Positions 30,550 through 40,152 of a stretch of 64,000 bases of DNA are shown piece by piece. Where the stretch lies: positions 2,743,954-2,807,953 of the forward strand of contig NZ_KB976987.1 of the NCBI RefSeq assembly GCF_000399685.1, read 5' to 3'. Below the pieces are notes generated by a model. The model saw nothing but the letters and a program-made list of their open reading frames with translations, made no database searches and had not been told where the DNA came from. The position numbers were made by a program, and so were the translations under genes. The first letter of the stretch is position 1. Each line of letters starts with the position of its first letter. This stretch comes from Acinetobacter pittii ANC 4050. Lineage in GTDB: Bacteria; Pseudomonadota; Gammaproteobacteria; Pseudomonadales; Moraxellaceae.

Positions 30550-31245
30550 TTAGTTAGAAACGTTGTTTACATCAACAGTAAGACCAGGACCCATAGTTGA
30601 GCTCAAAGTGATCTTTTTGATGTATACACCTTTAGAAGTTGCAGGTTTTAACTTTTTCAAGTCAGCAACTAAGGTTTCAACGTTTTGGCGGATAGCAGCA
30701 GCATCAAAGCCTAATTGACCGATCGCAGCATGGATAATACCCGCTTTGTCTACACGGTAACGAGCCTGACCAGATTTAGCGTTTTTAACAGCATTCGCTA
30801 CATCAGGAGTTACAGTACCAACTTTAGGGTTTGGCATTAAACCACGTGGACCAAGAATTGTACCGAGCTTACCAACAACACGCATAGCGTCAGGAGCAGC
30901 GATTACAACATCAAAGTCAAGGTTTCCACCTTGGATGCTTTCAGCAAGGTCATCAAAACCTACAACATCAGCACCAGCTTCTTTAGCAGCTTCTGCTTGA
31001 GCGCCTTGAGCAAATACAGCTACACGTACAGTTTTACCAGTACCTGCAGGTAATGTAGTTGCGCCACGAACAACCTGATCAGATTTACGTGGATCTACAC
31101 CCAAGTTTACAGCTACGTCCAAAGATTCTTTGAACTTTGCAGCAGGTAGGCTGTTAAGAACTTGTACCGCTTCTTCCAAAGTGTAAACTTTGTTTGCTTC
31201 AACAGCAGCAGCAATGGCTTTTTGACGTTTAGTTAACTTTGCCAT
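30550..31245 (-). CDS. rplA: Ribosomal protein L1
   Basis: L1 forms the mobile stalk near the E site and represses the rplKA message in enteric bacteria. The 231-residue product shows [15 protein letters not shown] at the start, [20 protein letters not shown], the signature region [20 protein letters not shown] and the C-terminal [19 protein letters not shown]. It starts three bases after the rplK stop, so the pair is translationally linked. Confidence 0.98.
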   Translation of the reverse strand: MAKLTKRQKAIAAAVEANKVYTLEEAVQVLNSLPAAKFKESLDVAVNLGVDPRKSDQVVRGATTLPAGTGKTVRVAVFAQGAQAEAAKEAGADVVGFDDLAESIQGGNLDFDVVIAAPDAMRVVGKLGTILGPRGLMPNPKVGTVTPDVANAVKNAKSGQARYRVDKAGIIHAAIGQLGFDAAAIRQNVETLVADLKKLKPATSKGVYIKKITLSSTMGPGLTVDVNNVSN

Positions 31246-31248
31246 GTC

Positions 31249-31677
31249 TTATAGCTCCACTTCCAAGCCCATAGAACGTGCAGAACCAGCGATGGTACGA
31301 ACACGTGCGTCTAAATCAGCACCAGTTAAATCTGGCTCTTTAGTAGTCGCAATTTCTTCTAACTGAGCACGAGTCAACTTACCAACTTTAGTTTTGTTTG
31401 GTACAGATGAACCCTTTTGAATACCAGCAGCTTTCTTAAGAAGAATAGAAGCTGGAGGAGTTTTCATGATGAATGTGAACGACTTGTCGTTGTACACAGT
31501 AATCACTACAGGAATTGGAAGACCTGGTTCAACTTTTTGTGTAGCAGCATTGAATTCTTTACAGAATGCCATGATGTTTACACCACGTTGACCTAACGCA
31601 GGACCAATTGGTGGAGATGGATTTGCTTTACCAGCTGGAACTTGCAGCTTGATATAGCCGTCAATCTTCTTAGCCAT
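31249..31677 (-). CDS. rplK: Ribosomal protein L11
   Basis: L11 binds the GTPase-associated region of 23S rRNA and is needed for RelA activation. At 142 residues it has the normal size. The N-terminal [20 protein letters not shown], with the Pro residues contacted by thiostrepton, and the C-terminal RNA-binding part [15 protein letters not shown] are present. The 109-base gap to nusG contains a GCCCGAT/ATCGGGC hairpin (31751-31767) but no good T-run on the transcribed strand. Confidence 0.98.
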   Translation of the reverse strand: MAKKIDGYIKLQVPAGKANPSPPIGPALGQRGVNIMAFCKEFNAATQKVEPGLPIPVVITVYNDKSFTFIMKTPPASILLKKAAGIQKGSSVPNKTKVGKLTRAQLEEIATTKEPDLTGADLDARVRTIAGSARSMGLEVEL

Positions 31678-31786
31678 TTTAAAATACCTCTGGGTACAAA
31701 CGCCGCTAGGCTCCCCAATCTTTACGCAACACTACTGTTACAACAACAATGCCCGATAAAATCGGGCGCTTTTCAACCAATTAAGA

Positions 31787-32320
31787 TTAAATCGTTTTTT
31801 CGACTTGGCGAAATTCGAGTTCAACCTGAGTTGGTCGATTAAATACATTAATCGTCAACGTTAAACGTGACTTATCGTATTGAACTTCTTCCACCACACC
31901 TTTAAAGTCTGTGAATGGACCGTCAATAACAAGTAATTCTTCACCTGGCTCAAACATCGTTTTAGGACGTGGTGCTTCACCAGTATTACGTACACGCGCA
32001 AGAATCGCATCTGCTTCACGCTGAGTGATTGGTGCTGGTTTTTCAGGTGTACCACCGATAAAACCTAGAACCTTTGGACATTCTTTAACAATATGCCAAG
32101 TATCATCATTCATTTCCATTTCGACTAACACATAGCCAGGAAAGAATTTACGCTCAGATTTACGTTTCTTACCATCCTTCATTTCTACCACTTCTTCGGT
32201 AGGAACAAGGACATCACCAAAGCTATCAGCAACAGCGCTACGCTGGATTCGTTCTGTAAGTGAACGCAACACTTGTTTTTCATAGCCAGAGTAGGCATGA
32301 ATAATGTACCAACGTTTCAT
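31787..32320 (-). CDS. nusG: NusG, transcription elongation/termination factor
   Basis: NusG binds RNA polymerase, suppresses pausing and links it to Rho or to the ribosome. The 177-residue protein has the N-terminal NGN domain (KRWYIIHAYSGYEKQVLRSL, FFPGYVLVEM, GFIGGTPEKPAPI) and the KOW domain (FEPGEELLVIDGPFTDFKGV). It begins seven bases after secE, the conserved secE-nusG pair. Confidence 0.98.
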   Translation of the reverse strand: MKRWYIIHAYSGYEKQVLRSLTERIQRSAVADSFGDVLVPTEEVVEMKDGKKRKSERKFFPGYVLVEMEMNDDTWHIVKECPKVLGFIGGTPEKPAPITQREADAILARVRNTGEAPRPKTMFEPGEELLVIDGPFTDFKGVVEEVQYDKSRLTLTINVFNRPTQVELEFRQVEKTI

Positions 32321-32327
32321 AGCTCTT

Positions 32328-32768
32328 TTACCCGATAATCAACTTAATTAACCAACCCAAACCATAGTCAAAGCACCATAAAACCAGTGATGCCACAACT
32401 ACAACCAATAGAACCTGCCACGAAGTAGTGACTGTTTCTTGTTTTGTTGGCCAAGTTACTCGACGCAATTCGACTCGTGCATCTTTTAGCAAACGAACGA
32501 AGCCTTTACCTTGATGGGTGGCGTATAATAAACCTAAAGCCACAACGATACAAGCAAAAATTGCCCCAACGCGCACCCAAACATTATTTGCAGGCGCCCA
32601 ATACGCTGGTAAGTGCTGATTCACCATGGTAGCTAAAAGCAACAATGCTATTGCAATCACCCATAGAACAATGTCTAGAGGCGAACCAGAACGAACAACT
32701 TCAGCAGAATTATTTCTTTGAGGAATTGGCGCGTCGCTCAATGCGTCACGCGATTTATCATTCGACAT
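32328..32768 (-). CDS. secE: SecE, preprotein translocase subunit
   Basis: SecE clamps SecY in the inner-membrane SecYEG channel. The 146-residue protein has three hydrophobic segments as in E. coli (LDIVLWVIAIALLLLATMV, GAIFACIVVALGLLYA, and the conserved C-terminal one, LLVVVVASLVLWCFDYGLG) and the amphipathic signature RVELRRVTWPTKQETVTTS before the last segment. It starts 75 bases after tRNA-Trp in transcription order, within the tuf-secE-nusG block. Confidence 0.96.
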   Translation of the reverse strand: MSNDKSRDALSDAPIPQRNNSAEVVRSGSPLDIVLWVIAIALLLLATMVNQHLPAYWAPANNVWVRVGAIFACIVVALGLLYATHQGKGFVRLLKDARVELRRVTWPTKQETVTTSWQVLLVVVVASLVLWCFDYGLGWLIKLIIG

Positions 32769-32843
32769 TTTTGTACTCGTCGTAGAACTCGCGACTTATT
32801 ATATGAACAACTAAGCCAGCATCAAGCTTTTTATTTCAAAATA

Positions 32844-32919
32844 TGGCAGGTCAGGAGGGACTCGAACCCCCAACATTCGGTTTTGGAGACCGACGCTCTA
32901 CCAATTGAACTACTGACCT
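32844..32919 (-). tRNA. tRNA-Trp (CCA)
   Basis: A 76-base cloverleaf with acceptor stem AGGTCAG/CTGACCT, anticodon loop CTCCAAA, T-loop GGTTCGAGTCC and encoded CCA end. It lies between tuf and secE and is probably processed from their common transcript. Confidence 0.97.
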
Positions 32920-32979
32920 ATAATGCAAGTTGAGAGCCAAAGCCCTCAACCTGAGACGTAATCCGTCACTATAATATGC

Positions 32980-34170
32980 TTATGCAGTTACTTTCGCAAC
33001 AACACCAGCACCTACAGTACGACCACCTTCACGGATCGCAAAACGTAGACCTGGGTCCATTGCGATTGGGTGGATTAATTCTACTGACATTTCAACGTTG
33101 TCACCTGGCATAACCATTTCAACGCCGTCTTGTAATTGGATTGCACCAGTTACGTCAGTTGTACGGAAGTAGAACTGTGGACGGTAACCATTTAAGAATG
33201 GAGTGTGACGACCACCTTCTTCTTTAGAAAGTACGTATACTTCTGCGTCAAATTTAGTGTGCGGCTTGATTGTACCTGGTTTAGCAAGTACTTGACCACG
33301 TTGTACGTCTTCACGCTTAGTACCACGAAGTAAGATACCACAGTTCTCACCTGCACGGCCTTCGTCAAGAAGTTTACGGAACATTTCTACGCCAGTTACA
33401 GTTGTTTTAACTGTATCTTTAATACCAACGATCTCTACTTCTTCACCAACTTTAACGATACCAGCTTCTACACGGCCTGTTACTACAGTACCACGACCAG
33501 AAATTGAGAATACGTCTTCGATTGGCATTAAGAATGCTTTGTCGATAGCACGTTCTGGTTCTGGGATGTAAGAGTCAAGCGCTTCAACAAGAGCAAGAAC
33601 TGAAGGCTCGCCATATTGACCAGCATCGCCTTCCAACGCTTTAAGCGCAGAACCACGGATAACTGGAGTGTCATCACCTGGGAAGTCATAAGTAGAAAGA
33701 AGTTCACGAACTTCCATTTCTACTAATTCAAGTAATTCTTCATCATCAACAAGGTCACACTTGTTCAAGAATACGATGATGTAAGGTACACCAACCTGAC
33801 GAGAAAGAAGGATGTGTTCACGAGTTTGTGGCATTGGACCGTCAGTCGCAGCACACACAAGGATCGCGCCGTCCATCTGAGCAGCACCAGTAATCATGTT
33901 TTTAACGTAATCGGCGTGGCCCGGGCAGTCAACGTGCGCGTAGTGACGAATTGGAGAATCGTATTCTACGTGTGAAGTATTAATTGTAATACCACGTGCT
34001 TTTTCTTCAGGTGCTGAGTCGATTTGTGAGTAATCTTTCGCTTCACCGCCGTAAGTTTTTGCACAAATAGTTGCAATCGCAGCAGTTAAAGTTGTTTTAC
34101 CATGGTCAACGTGACCGATTGTGCCCACGTTTACGTGTGGCTTATTACGTTCAAACTTAGCCTTAGCCAT
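32980..34170 (-). CDS. tuf: Elongation factor Tu
   Basis: EF-Tu delivers aminoacyl-tRNA to the ribosome as a GTP complex. The 396-residue protein has GTPase motifs [10 protein letters not shown] (residues 19-28), the DCPGH box near 81-85 and NKCD near 136-139, then beta-barrel domains 2 and 3 ending in GVVAKVTA. It is preceded by four tRNA genes and followed by tRNA-Trp and secE, the tufB-type location. Gammaproteobacteria usually have a second tuf copy near rpsG-fusA; that locus is outside this window. Confidence 0.98.
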   Translation of the reverse strand: MAKAKFERNKPHVNVGTIGHVDHGKTTLTAAIATICAKTYGGEAKDYSQIDSAPEEKARGITINTSHVEYDSPIRHYAHVDCPGHADYVKNMITGAAQMDGAILVCAATDGPMPQTREHILLSRQVGVPYIIVFLNKCDLVDDEELLELVEMEVRELLSTYDFPGDDTPVIRGSALKALEGDAGQYGEPSVLALVEALDSYIPEPERAIDKAFLMPIEDVFSISGRGTVVTGRVEAGIVKVGEEVEIVGIKDTVKTTVTGVEMFRKLLDEGRAGENCGILLRGTKREDVQRGQVLAKPGTIKPHTKFDAEVYVLSKEEGGRHTPFLNGYRPQFYFRTTDVTGAIQLQDGVEMVMPGDNVEMSVELIHPIAMDPGLRFAIREGGRTVGAGVVAKVTA

Positions 34171-34317
34171 GTTTATAGTCCTCGTTTACGTCGAACACAA
34201 TTCTGAGCAAAAACCCAGCATCGACATATCGCCAAAAAAATCAAACACCCAATACTTGAAAAGCAGACTAATAAGCCTGCTTTTTAAATCTTTGTAGAAA
34301 ATCTACTAAACTGTATC

Positions 34318-34392
<75 letters not shown>

Positions 34393-34405
34393 GATTATCC
34401 TTCGA

Positions 34406-34481
34406 TGGAGCGGGAGACGAGGATCGAACTCGCGACATGCAGCTTGGAAGGCTGCCGCTCTACCAACTGAGCTACTCCCGC
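34406..34481 (-). tRNA. tRNA-Gly (TCC)
   Basis: A 76-base cloverleaf with acceptor stem GCGGGAG/CTCCCGC, anticodon loop CTTCCAA, T-arm GAGTTCGATCCTC and encoded CCA. It lies 13 bases from the Thr(GGT) gene. Confidence 0.96.
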
Positions 34482-34518
34482 ACTGTGTTGGTATATATAC
34501 CACTTCAATCGAAGTTAA

Positions 34519-34602
34519 TGGTGGTGAGAGAAGGATTCGAACCTTCGAAACTTTCGTAGCGGAGTTACAGTCCGCCCCCTTTGACCGCTCGGGAATCTCA
34601 CC
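34519..34602 (-). tRNA. tRNA-Tyr (GTA)
   Basis: An 84-base class II tRNA with a long variable arm, acceptor stem GGTGAGA/TCTCACC, anticodon loop CTGTAAC, T-arm AGGTTCGAATCCT and encoded CCA. Confidence 0.96.
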
Positions 34603-34656
34603 ATATCACACTTATTTCAGTGTTGTTCTTTACTTCACAACTACACACCTTTAAGA

Positions 34657-34732
<76 letters not shown>

Positions 34733-34773
34733 TCTTCTTAGTGTTTCGTACGTTTCGTATCGGAACGGTGTGC

Positions 34774-34801
34774 AGTTTAGCAAAACTTCCAAACGATGCA
34801 A
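34774..34801 (-). promoter_or_regulatory. Promoter of the tRNA-tuf transcript
   Basis: On the reverse strand TTGCAT (34796-34801), a 16-base spacer and TAAACT (34774-34779) are followed by GCACACCG, a G+C-rich discriminator of the kind seen at stable-RNA promoters under stringent control. It lies about 40 bases before the first tRNA. Confidence 0.55.
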
Positions 34802-34830
34802 GCAGTTTTTTTAAAAAAACCGCTAAAAAC

Positions 34831-36324
34831 TCATAAAATCAATCCGTTTGATGATAATTCAACCGCTTTGATCACTGCGCGAGCTTTTATTTGGGTTTCA
34901 TTCCATTCAGATTCAGGATTTGAGTCCGCAACCAGACCCGCTCCAGCCTGTACATAGACCTTTTTATCTCGGATAACACAAGTACGGATTGCAATCGACA
35001 TATCCATTTCACCGTGCCAACCTAAATATCCTACTGCCCCACCAAAGACACCTCTTTTTACAGGCTCAACTTCATCAATAATTTCCATTGCACGAATTTT
35101 TGGTGCACCTGACAAAGTACCCGCAGGGAAAGTCGCCTTAAATACATCTAGCGCATCAATATCATCACGAACTTCACCTTGTACATTTGAAACAATGTGC
35201 ATGACATGCGAATAGCGCTCAATCACCATTTGATCAGTCACTTGGACCTTTCCAATTTTGGACACTCGCCCGACATCATTTCGACCAAGGTCAATCAGCA
35301 TTAAATGCTCTGCGATTTCTTTTTCATCAGAAAGTAAGTCTTTTTCTAAAGCAATATCTTCTTCTTTAGTTTTTCCACGAGGTCTGGTACCTGCAAGCGG
35401 ACGTACTGTCGCAATACCATTTTCAAGGCGAGAAAGAATTTCTGGTGATGACCCTACAATATGAAATGGCTTTTTATCTGTAATGGTTTGTCCTTGTACC
35501 AAAAATAAATAAGGAGAAGGATTTAAATGACGCAAAGCACGATAGACCTGTAAAGCTTCACCATCAAAATCAGAAACCATACGCTGGCCTGGCACAACCT
35601 GCATCACATCACCCGCACGGATGTATTCTTTAACCTTTTCTATGGTCTCAAGGAATTTTTCTTTACCGGTAATTGATTCAAAATGTGGAGGTGTATGTGG
35701 CTTAGCTTGCAAACTTACTGGTGTAGCCAACAATTGCTCTAACTGATCTAACTTTTCTTGAGCATCTTCATAGGCATTTGGCTGGGTAGTGTCGGCATGA
35801 ACAATTAAGAATAAAGTATCTTTAAGATTGTCAAAGACAACAACCGTCTTCGATAGCATCAACCATAAATCTGGCAATGTAATTGGATCAGCCGCTGGGA
35901 CATTTTTTAAACGTGGTTCTATGTAGCGAACCGCATCATAGCCCAAATACCCCACTAATCCGCCCGTAAAGCTCGGTAAGTTTGGCAACAGTTCAGCAGA
36001 AGGCACTTTAAACTGCTTCTGGAATTCACGAATATATTGAAATGGATCTTGGCAATCTTGTTGTGTGATTGAGCCATCAGCGTGCTGTATAGATAGAATA
36101 CCAGCATTACATGAGAACACCGTCGACTCGCCTAATCCAATCATAGAATAGCGCGCCCAATTTTCACCGCCTTCGACGGACTCAAATAAATAAGCCTGTG
36201 TCTGGTCTTTAAAACGAGCAAAAACAGATAAAGGAGTTTCTGTGTCTGCTAAGCGTTGGCGATAGACTGGAATCGTGTTGTAGCCTGAAGCCTTAAGTTG
36301 TTCAAATTGCGCTAATGTAGTCAT
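34831..36324 (-). CDS. trpE: TrpE, anthranilate synthase component I
   Basis: TrpE converts chorismate and ammonia (supplied by TrpG) to anthranilate, the first committed step of tryptophan synthesis. At 497 residues it has family length. The N-terminal feedback region contains LFESVEGGENWARYSMIG, whose ES..G pattern is part of the Trp-binding site. The chorismate-binding core has VVPGQRMVSDF, PLAGTRPRGKT, HLMLIDLGRNDVGRV and FPAGTLSGAPKIRAMEI. It follows gph after a 109-base gap holding a small leader ORF. The trpG, trpD and trpC partners are not in this window. Confidence 0.97.
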   Translation of the reverse strand: MTTLAQFEQLKASGYNTIPVYRQRLADTETPLSVFARFKDQTQAYLFESVEGGENWARYSMIGLGESTVFSCNAGILSIQHADGSITQQDCQDPFQYIREFQKQFKVPSAELLPNLPSFTGGLVGYLGYDAVRYIEPRLKNVPAADPITLPDLWLMLSKTVVVFDNLKDTLFLIVHADTTQPNAYEDAQEKLDQLEQLLATPVSLQAKPHTPPHFESITGKEKFLETIEKVKEYIRAGDVMQVVPGQRMVSDFDGEALQVYRALRHLNPSPYLFLVQGQTITDKKPFHIVGSSPEILSRLENGIATVRPLAGTRPRGKTKEEDIALEKDLLSDEKEIAEHLMLIDLGRNDVGRVSKIGKVQVTDQMVIERYSHVMHIVSNVQGEVRDDIDALDVFKATFPAGTLSGAPKIRAMEIIDEVEPVKRGVFGGAVGYLGWHGEMDMSIAIRTCVIRDKKVYVQAGAGLVADSNPESEWNETQIKARAVIKAVELSSNGLIL

Positions 36325-36377
36325 GAATTCTTCTCTAATATGGTTTCGATTTAAAAGGGTGTTTTTCTAGATTCGAT

Positions 36378-36413
36378 TTAGACACGCCATCGAAAAACCA
36401 TACGCTTATTCAT
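36378..36413 (-). CDS. Eleven-codon leader ORF before trpE
   Basis: A tiny frame encodes MNKRMVFRWRV and stops with TAA. It has a good ribosome binding site (GGAG, six bases before the ATG) and lies 53 bases before the trpE ATG. It contains one Trp codon. Overlapping it, GTTTTTCGAT can pair with ATCGA and GAAAAAC downstream. This could be a translated leader for attenuation or coupling, but a single Trp codon is weak evidence for a classical trp attenuator. Confidence 0.4.
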   Translation of the reverse strand: MNKRMVFRWRV

Positions 36414-36433
36414 GCTGATCTCCATTTCATTCA

Positions 36434-37102
36434 TTAGATAATTAACTCAGCCAAACTATCAACAACTTGCTGAGGTTGGCAATCATAGATATTTTCTCCA
36501 TGATTATAGCCATAGCTAACTACAATACAATCAATTCCCGCGCGACGCGCAGCCTCAATATCATTACTTGAATCACCAATCATTAATGATTGCGAAGCAG
36601 ATATTTTTAGGCTTTGCATACAATGTAATAATGGCAATGGATGAGGCTTTCTCTCAGGTAAGCTATCCCCACCAAGTACGACTTGGAAATATGGAGAGAG
36701 CTCCAAAGCATCAAGCAACCCTTGGGCAAGTTGTACAGGCTTATTGGTAACGCAAGCCATTTGTATATTTAAAGTTTTACAATGTTTTAAAAACTCGGTT
36801 ACCCCAGGGTAAATTTGAGTATTTACACAAAGCTCTACACTATATATATCAATAAACTTCTGTAATAAAACTTTATGTTGTTCAGGATCTAATTTTCCAA
36901 AAATATGAATTAGAACGCTTTCACAGAGTTTTGAAGCTCCTTTGCCTACCCATTCTCGTATTTGGGCTTCTGTTACCTTTGGCCAACTTAGTACCTCTAA
37001 ACTTAAATTCATCGCCCGATACAAATCAGCAGCAGAATCAACTAACGTTCCATCTAGATCAAATAAAATTAAATCACGCTTACTTAGTTGTGCAACAGAC
37101 AT
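36434..37102 (-). CDS. gph: Gph, phosphoglycolate phosphatase (HAD family)
   Basis: A 222-residue HAD-superfamily phosphatase that removes phosphate from 2-phosphoglycolate, a DNA-repair and oxygenation by-product. Motif I is LILFDLDGTLVDS with nucleophile and acid/base Asp residues, motif II is MACVTNKP, the motif III Lys lies in RKPHPLPLLHC, and motif IV is MIGDSSNDIEAARRAG. The helical cap follows motif I. A gph-trpE neighbourhood is common in this group of gammaproteobacteria. Confidence 0.92.
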   Translation of the reverse strand: MSVAQLSKRDLILFDLDGTLVDSAADLYRAMNLSLEVLSWPKVTEAQIREWVGKGASKLCESVLIHIFGKLDPEQHKVLLQKFIDIYSVELCVNTQIYPGVTEFLKHCKTLNIQMACVTNKPVQLAQGLLDALELSPYFQVVLGGDSLPERKPHPLPLLHCMQSLKISASQSLMIGDSSNDIEAARRAGIDCIVVSYGYNHGENIYDCQPQQVVDSLAELII

Positions 37103-37120
37103 CTTTTTCTACTCAAAATT

Positions 37121-37146
37121 AAAAAGGCATGCGTTTAGCATGCCTT
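37121..37146 (-). terminator. Terminator between the FHA gene and gph
   Basis: AAGGCATGC (37124-37132) pairs with GCATGCCTT (37138-37146) around loop GTTTA. On the reverse strand it is followed by TTTAATTTT. It separates the secretion-linked genes from gph-trpE. Confidence 0.75.
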
Positions 37147-37167
37147 GATTGTAAAAGCAGCAATGGA

Positions 37168-37794
37168 TTATTTAAAGAACAACCATGCTAATACAGCTAA
37201 AATTACTAAAATAATAATTGTGATTAAACCAACGGATGCATTCTTCTGTTGCTCTTTTTCTTCTGCAACACGAGAAACTGGCTCATCAAAAGCAATAGGC
37301 GTTTGCTGTTGTGCATTGACATCCACACCTTCTGGAATAGGTGCAGGTTTTGGTATAGAAATATTCTGCGGCATACCATCGCGACGAACTTCGACTTCTG
37401 CAGCGCGCTCTGCAAGGCTTGGCATTCCTTGATCGCTTAAATCTGGAGATGATGTTGTATTTACAGGCTCGGCTTCAATTTCAGGCAATTCCGTGATTGT
37501 CTGTGCAGGTGCTAGTACAGAAAATTTAAAACTAGCGAACTGAACAATATCACCATCATGTAGCTGCTTTTCTTGCTCAATACGAATATCGTTTACAAAT
37601 GTGCCATTCGATGAATTAAGGTCTTGCACCCATAGCGCCTGATCTTTTAAAAGCAATGCCGCGTGGCGACGTGAAATTTCAGCAGCTTGTAACAACACAT
37701 CAGCATCTTGATGACGCCCTACCAACATATCACGATCAACACTAATTTCTTGGCCTGTAATTTCACCAGTAATTGCTTGTAGTTTCCAAGTCAT
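37168..37794 (-). CDS. FHA-domain protein with C-terminal membrane anchor
   Basis: A 208-residue protein. The N-terminal forkhead-associated domain has the phosphothreonine-binding residues in VGRHQDADV, ISRRHAAL and DLNSSNGTFVND (about residues 25-70). A long Pro/Glu/Val-rich linker follows, and the protein ends with a hydrophobic tail anchor (GLITIIILVILAVLAWLFF). The FHA domain should face the cytoplasm. It starts 40 bases after gspD, so it may share the type II secretion transcript. No kinase gene is visible nearby, and its partner is unknown. Confidence 0.85.
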   Translation of the reverse strand: MTWKLQAITGEITGQEISVDRDMLVGRHQDADVLLQAAEISRRHAALLLKDQALWVQDLNSSNGTFVNDIRIEQEKQLHDGDIVQFASFKFSVLAPAQTITELPEIEAEPVNTTSSPDLSDQGMPSLAERAAEVEVRRDGMPQNISIPKPAPIPEGVDVNAQQQTPIAFDEPVSRVAEEKEQQKNASVGLITIIILVILAVLAWLFFK

Positions 37795-37834
37795 ACGTAT
37801 GTCCCATTCATTTTTTATTAATCATAACATGCTA

Positions 37835-40111
37835 CTACTGTGCTGTGCTTGGGCGCAGTGTCGTTGTTGTTACTGTATTTTTAGTACGATTAATTTCAGG
37901 GTCAGGCAACTGCAAGGTTTGCTTTTGAACCGCTGGCTCTACTGTTACAGGTGTGGTTACTGTCGAAGTTTTCCCACCCGACGGGACCTGTTGATAGTTT
38001 TTCGGTTGAGAAGCAATACTAGGTGGTGTCATTTTCTGATTATAGACATCCTCAACCTGTTCAGGCAGTTTTGCAAAATTACCATTTTTATCCATAGCTA
38101 ATTGCAAGCTATAAAGTTGACTATAGCGCTGCTGAGATAAGCGACGCACATCATTTGCATCACCCACAATTGTTGGGTGGATAAAAACAAGAAGGTTACG
38201 TTTTACATTGCTTCTATTATCTGATCGGAACAATCGCCCCACATAGGGGATACTGCTCAACCCAGGTATGCCTTGTCTTGAAAGTGACGTATCATCTGAC
38301 ACCAAACCACCAAGCACTACTGTCTGGCCATGTTCAGCCAAAACAGCAGTTTTAATAGCACGTTTACTTGTCACCAAGTCAGCTGCTTGTCCACGACTGT
38401 CTTGAACAGCAGAGACTTCTTGTTCTACTTCCAGACGAACTGTACCGCCTTCACCGATATGTGGAACAACTTTTAATGTCACACCCACATCTTTTCGCTC
38501 AACAGTTGTATAGGGATTAATACCTGTACTATTGGTAGTAACCGATCCCGTTACAAAGGGAACGTTCTGGCCGACAACAATATACGCTTCTTCATTATCC
38601 ATAGTCACAATGGATGGCGTCGAAAGTAAATTTGATTTGGTATTCGTTTTAAGCGCTTGAATTAATGCACCATAAGCCTTACGGGAATTCTCAAAATTAC
38701 CCAGCGCCAAAGTTGCCCCATTACCTTTATTAGCACCACCAGCGATAGCAGACGCAGCCCCAGCTGAACCACCCGATAAATAACCAGCAGCAATAGAGGA
38801 TAAACTAGCACCTACATTACTAAAGCTAAGTAAACCAATCCCGCTAGATAAGTCACCTAGCGCCCATTGAATACCAAGTTGATCTGCATCATCTCCTGAT
38901 ACTTCAATAATCGCAGCTTCAATCAGGACTTGCTGACGGCGAACATCGAGCTGCTGAATAGCAGATTCAATTTCACGCATTAATTGAGGGTCTGCCTTAA
39001 CCACTAACGAGTTTTGGGCATTATCCGCAATAATGCTCACACCATTTTGGCTAAAGCTAGAGATACTGTTTTGATTACTATTATTTGAATTACCATTTAG
39101 ATTAATAGATGGCGTAGAAATTGAGCTACTATTTGAACCAGAGGTATTTGAACTGGAATTCTGGTTATTACCCATCAAATTATTGATCGGATTCGATGTA
39201 TTAGAGGAACTGTTATTACTATTTGATGAAGAAACAGCCTGCCCTGTCACAAGACCTTGTAAAATCTCAGATAAGTTTTTTGCACTTGCATATTTCAAGC
39301 GAAAAACTTTTAAGCCACCCAAACGGTCTGCCGAAGGCACATCCAGCATTTCGATCATGTGGCGAATACGCTTCCGCGTTTCAGGATCGCCCTTTACTAA
39401 AATACGATTGGTTCGGTTGTCTGCAATAATACGGATACGTGCACCATTAAAATCTTTAGATGCTCCCGTAGCACTCATCGCCTCAAGTTGAGTAATGATT
39501 TCTTCAGCTTGACTCGATTGAAGGTTTATTGCCTCAATATCATTCTGTCCAGTGCCATCTAGATTACGAATAATATTTTCAAGTTGATAAATATTGGCCG
39601 CACGGTCCGAAACAATCAGCGCATTAGTCCCTGCAATCGCAGCCATATGCGCAAATTGTGGCATTAATGGACGAAGTGCTGGAATTAAGTCGTTCGGATT
39701 AGTATTTTCAAGCCAAATAACGCGGGTAACAATCTGATCCCCACGCAATTTATTTCGGGAGTCGTAAGGAATTCCCGAGTTCTTAACATTGCTATCAGGT
39801 ACTAATTTAATGGTGTTACCTGAAGGAATTGCCACCACTCCATTTACGTTTAAGACCCCAAGAAACAGATCGTAAACTTCATTTTTATTGAGGGGCTTAT
39901 TCGATATTACTGTGACGTTGCCACGCACTCGTGGATCTACTGCAAAGTTTTTACCCGTAATGTCCGCTACTTCATTAATAAATGCAGTTAAGTCAGCATC
40001 ACGTAAATTGATCTTCCATGTTTGGGCATAGACACTGCTGCTCACTGTCGCAATCAATGGGGCTGCTGCAAGTAATGCCCAAAGTGGACGTTGATGATTC
40101 AATAAAGCCAT
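37835..40111 (-). CDS. gspD: GspD, type II secretion system secretin
   Basis: The outer-membrane secretin of the type II system, 758 residues. A signal peptide ends near VYA (residue 29). The N0 domain (TWKINLRDADLTAFINEVAD) is followed by N1-N3 repeats and the secretin core, with VPFVTGSVTTNSTGINPYTT and VVLGGLVSDDTSLSRQGIPG. Between the halves of N3 is a Ser/Asn-rich insert of about 60 residues (294-355). The C-terminal tail is Pro/Thr-rich. It follows gspC by 41 bases. The other pseudopilus and ATPase genes are not in this window, in line with the scattered type II genes of Acinetobacter. Confidence 0.96.
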   Translation of the reverse strand: MALLNHQRPLWALLAAAPLIATVSSSVYAQTWKINLRDADLTAFINEVADITGKNFAVDPRVRGNVTVISNKPLNKNEVYDLFLGVLNVNGVVAIPSGNTIKLVPDSNVKNSGIPYDSRNKLRGDQIVTRVIWLENTNPNDLIPALRPLMPQFAHMAAIAGTNALIVSDRAANIYQLENIIRNLDGTGQNDIEAINLQSSQAEEIITQLEAMSATGASKDFNGARIRIIADNRTNRILVKGDPETRKRIRHMIEMLDVPSADRLGGLKVFRLKYASAKNLSEILQGLVTGQAVSSSNSNNSSSNTSNPINNLMGNNQNSSSNTSGSNSSSISTPSINLNGNSNNSNQNSISSFSQNGVSIIADNAQNSLVVKADPQLMREIESAIQQLDVRRQQVLIEAAIIEVSGDDADQLGIQWALGDLSSGIGLLSFSNVGASLSSIAAGYLSGGSAGAASAIAGGANKGNGATLALGNFENSRKAYGALIQALKTNTKSNLLSTPSIVTMDNEEAYIVVGQNVPFVTGSVTTNSTGINPYTTVERKDVGVTLKVVPHIGEGGTVRLEVEQEVSAVQDSRGQAADLVTSKRAIKTAVLAEHGQTVVLGGLVSDDTSLSRQGIPGLSSIPYVGRLFRSDNRSNVKRNLLVFIHPTIVGDANDVRRLSQQRYSQLYSLQLAMDKNGNFAKLPEQVEDVYNQKMTPPSIASQPKNYQQVPSGGKTSTVTTPVTVEPAVQKQTLQLPDPEINRTKNTVTTTTLRPSTAQ

Positions 40112-40152
40112 AACTTGCGATAATTCCTAACTCTTATGGTGACGTGTTATCA

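Noticed and set aside
31751..31767. GCCCGAT/ATCGGGC hairpin between nusG and rplK as a terminator
   Set aside because: On the reverse strand it is followed by ATTGTTGTTG rather than a T-run, and the operon normally continues.
34802..34824. A/T palindrome after trpE as a strong terminator
   Set aside because: AGCGGTTTTTTT can pair with AAAAAAACTGCT, but the stem is mostly A-T and no T-run follows it on the transcribed strand; it abuts the tRNA promoter.
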